DNA of 6,219 nucleotides, from contig CANOUM010000101.1 in NCBI GenBank assembly GCA_947570515.1, positions 1 to 6,219 of the forward strand, read 5' to 3'. Shown piece after piece: positions 5,817-6,219 of the stretch (the stretch's first letter is position 1; each line of letters opens with the position of its first letter). The notes below the pieces were generated by a model, which ran no database searches, was not told the origin of the DNA, and saw nothing but the letters and a program-made list of their open reading frames with translations. Position numbers and translations under genes: made by a program. Source of the stretch: an uncultured Clostridia bacterium (GTDB lineage: Bacteria; Bacillota; Clostridia; Lachnospirales; Bianqueaceae).

Positions 5817-6219
5817 GGATTTCCTCCTCCTGCATGAATTGTGTTAGCTGCTGTCTATTAGGAAGTCCGGTGTTATCGCCGCGGCTCATGACCTGCAGGG
5901 CGCCGATAGCGTTGCCGCGCCGTGCGGCTTCGTCTAAGGAAGCACCTTCGAGCAGGGCACTGATGAGTCCGGCAGCAAATCCATCGCCGGCTCCCACGGT
6001 ATCTACGACTTTTTTTACGACGAAGCCGGGAATAAAGGAGCGATGAGCAGCGTCAGCCACGTAGGCGCCGCGGCTTCCAAGCTTAGTGATGACAGCACCG
6101 GCTCCCAGATGAAGGTAAAAATCGCTGATGACCTGGGCATCACAGCTGCCGCAAAGAATCCTGCCCTCGTTTTCGCCGGGGAGGACATAATCGGACTGGG
6201 CGGCCAGATCGTTGAGCGT
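5809..6219 (-). CDS. kdgK: PfkB-family sugar kinase, probably 2-keto-3-deoxygluconate kinase (partial)
   Basis: The C-terminal 136 residues of a carbohydrate kinase; the 5' end lies beyond the right edge of the window. The frame is open through 6219, so a GTG at 6060 is internal and not the start. Counting from the first visible residue, PGENEG (14-19) is the mid-domain element, TKLGSRGAY (45-53) the ATP-side strand, and DTVGAGDGF (73-81) the second PfkB signature with catalytic base D79. About 170-200 N-terminal residues are missing, judging by the usual family length. The family includes fructokinase, ribokinase and KDG kinase; assignment to KDG kinase (ATP + KDG to KDPG) rests on the overlapping downstream KDPG aldolase gene. 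The last codons spell EEE because they double as the AGGAGGAGG ribosome binding site of that gene. Confidence 0.85.
   Translation of the reverse strand, partial: TLNDLAAQSDYVLPGENEGRILCGSCDAQVISDFYLHLGAGAVITKLGSRGAYVADAAHRSFIPGFVVKKVVDTVGAGDGFAAGLISALLEGASLDEAARRGNAIGALQVMSRGDNTGLPNRQQLTQFMQEEEIHV

Noticed and set aside
5599..6046. Several + strand frames opposite the aldolase and kinase
   Set aside because: All are antisense to genes with intact catalytic motifs and have no start signals.
6058..6060. GTG as the start of an 83-residue kinase fragment
   Set aside because: The frame continues open to 6219 with PfkB family motifs (PGENEG, TKLGSRGAY), so this GTG is an internal valine.

Overview
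The window looks like chromosomal DNA of a low-to-mid GC Firmicute, most likely a gut-type clostridium of the Lachnospiraceae or a relative. This rests on the protein family mix (FGTGGWR-type phosphohexomutase, CD3324-like helix-turn-helix protein, TipAS-type MerR regulator, zinc-ribbon/DUF4870-like membrane protein), the strong AGGAGG ribosome binding sites and the TTGACA/TATAAT-like promoters. No RNA gene, insertion sequence, CRISPR array or phage gene was seen.

Left part, + strand: positions 1-120 are two tandem copies of a 60-bp unit, each with a small perfect hairpin. They run up to a phosphoglucomutase/phosphomannomutase family gene (152-1567). Directly after it comes a small conserved-looking hypothetical gene (1589-2071) broken by one in-frame TAA at 1898-1900. 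Its frame stays open for 56 codons beyond that stop. A hairpin terminator at 2095-2127 closes this unit.

Middle, + strand: an extended -10 promoter (2177-2206) drives a two-gene unit. The first gene encodes a nucleotidyltransferase-fold-like protein whose active-site motif looks degenerate (2308-3351). The second overlaps it by 17 bp and encodes a CD3324-like small helix-turn-helix protein (3335-3595). Then comes a self-contained MerR/TipA-type regulator (3668-4396). Its promoter has the 19-bp spacer typical of MerR-activated promoters, with a near-perfect 21-bp dyad lying across it, so it probably regulates itself. A long perfect hairpin at 4396-4433 ends this gene and can also end the convergent gene.

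Right part, - strand: a zinc-ribbon membrane protein gene (4456-5043) has its own promoter (5112-5140). Upstream of it is the end of a sugar acid operon: KDPG aldolase (5175-5816) and, overlapping it by 8 bp, the C-terminal part of a PfkB-family kinase (5809-6219, cut by the window edge), probably 2-keto-3-deoxygluconate kinase. Together these two would turn KDG into KDPG and then into pyruvate and glyceraldehyde 3-phosphate, the final steps of hexuronate/pectin use. The mutase on the left is also a sugar phosphate enzyme, but nothing in the sequence links the two ends of the window.
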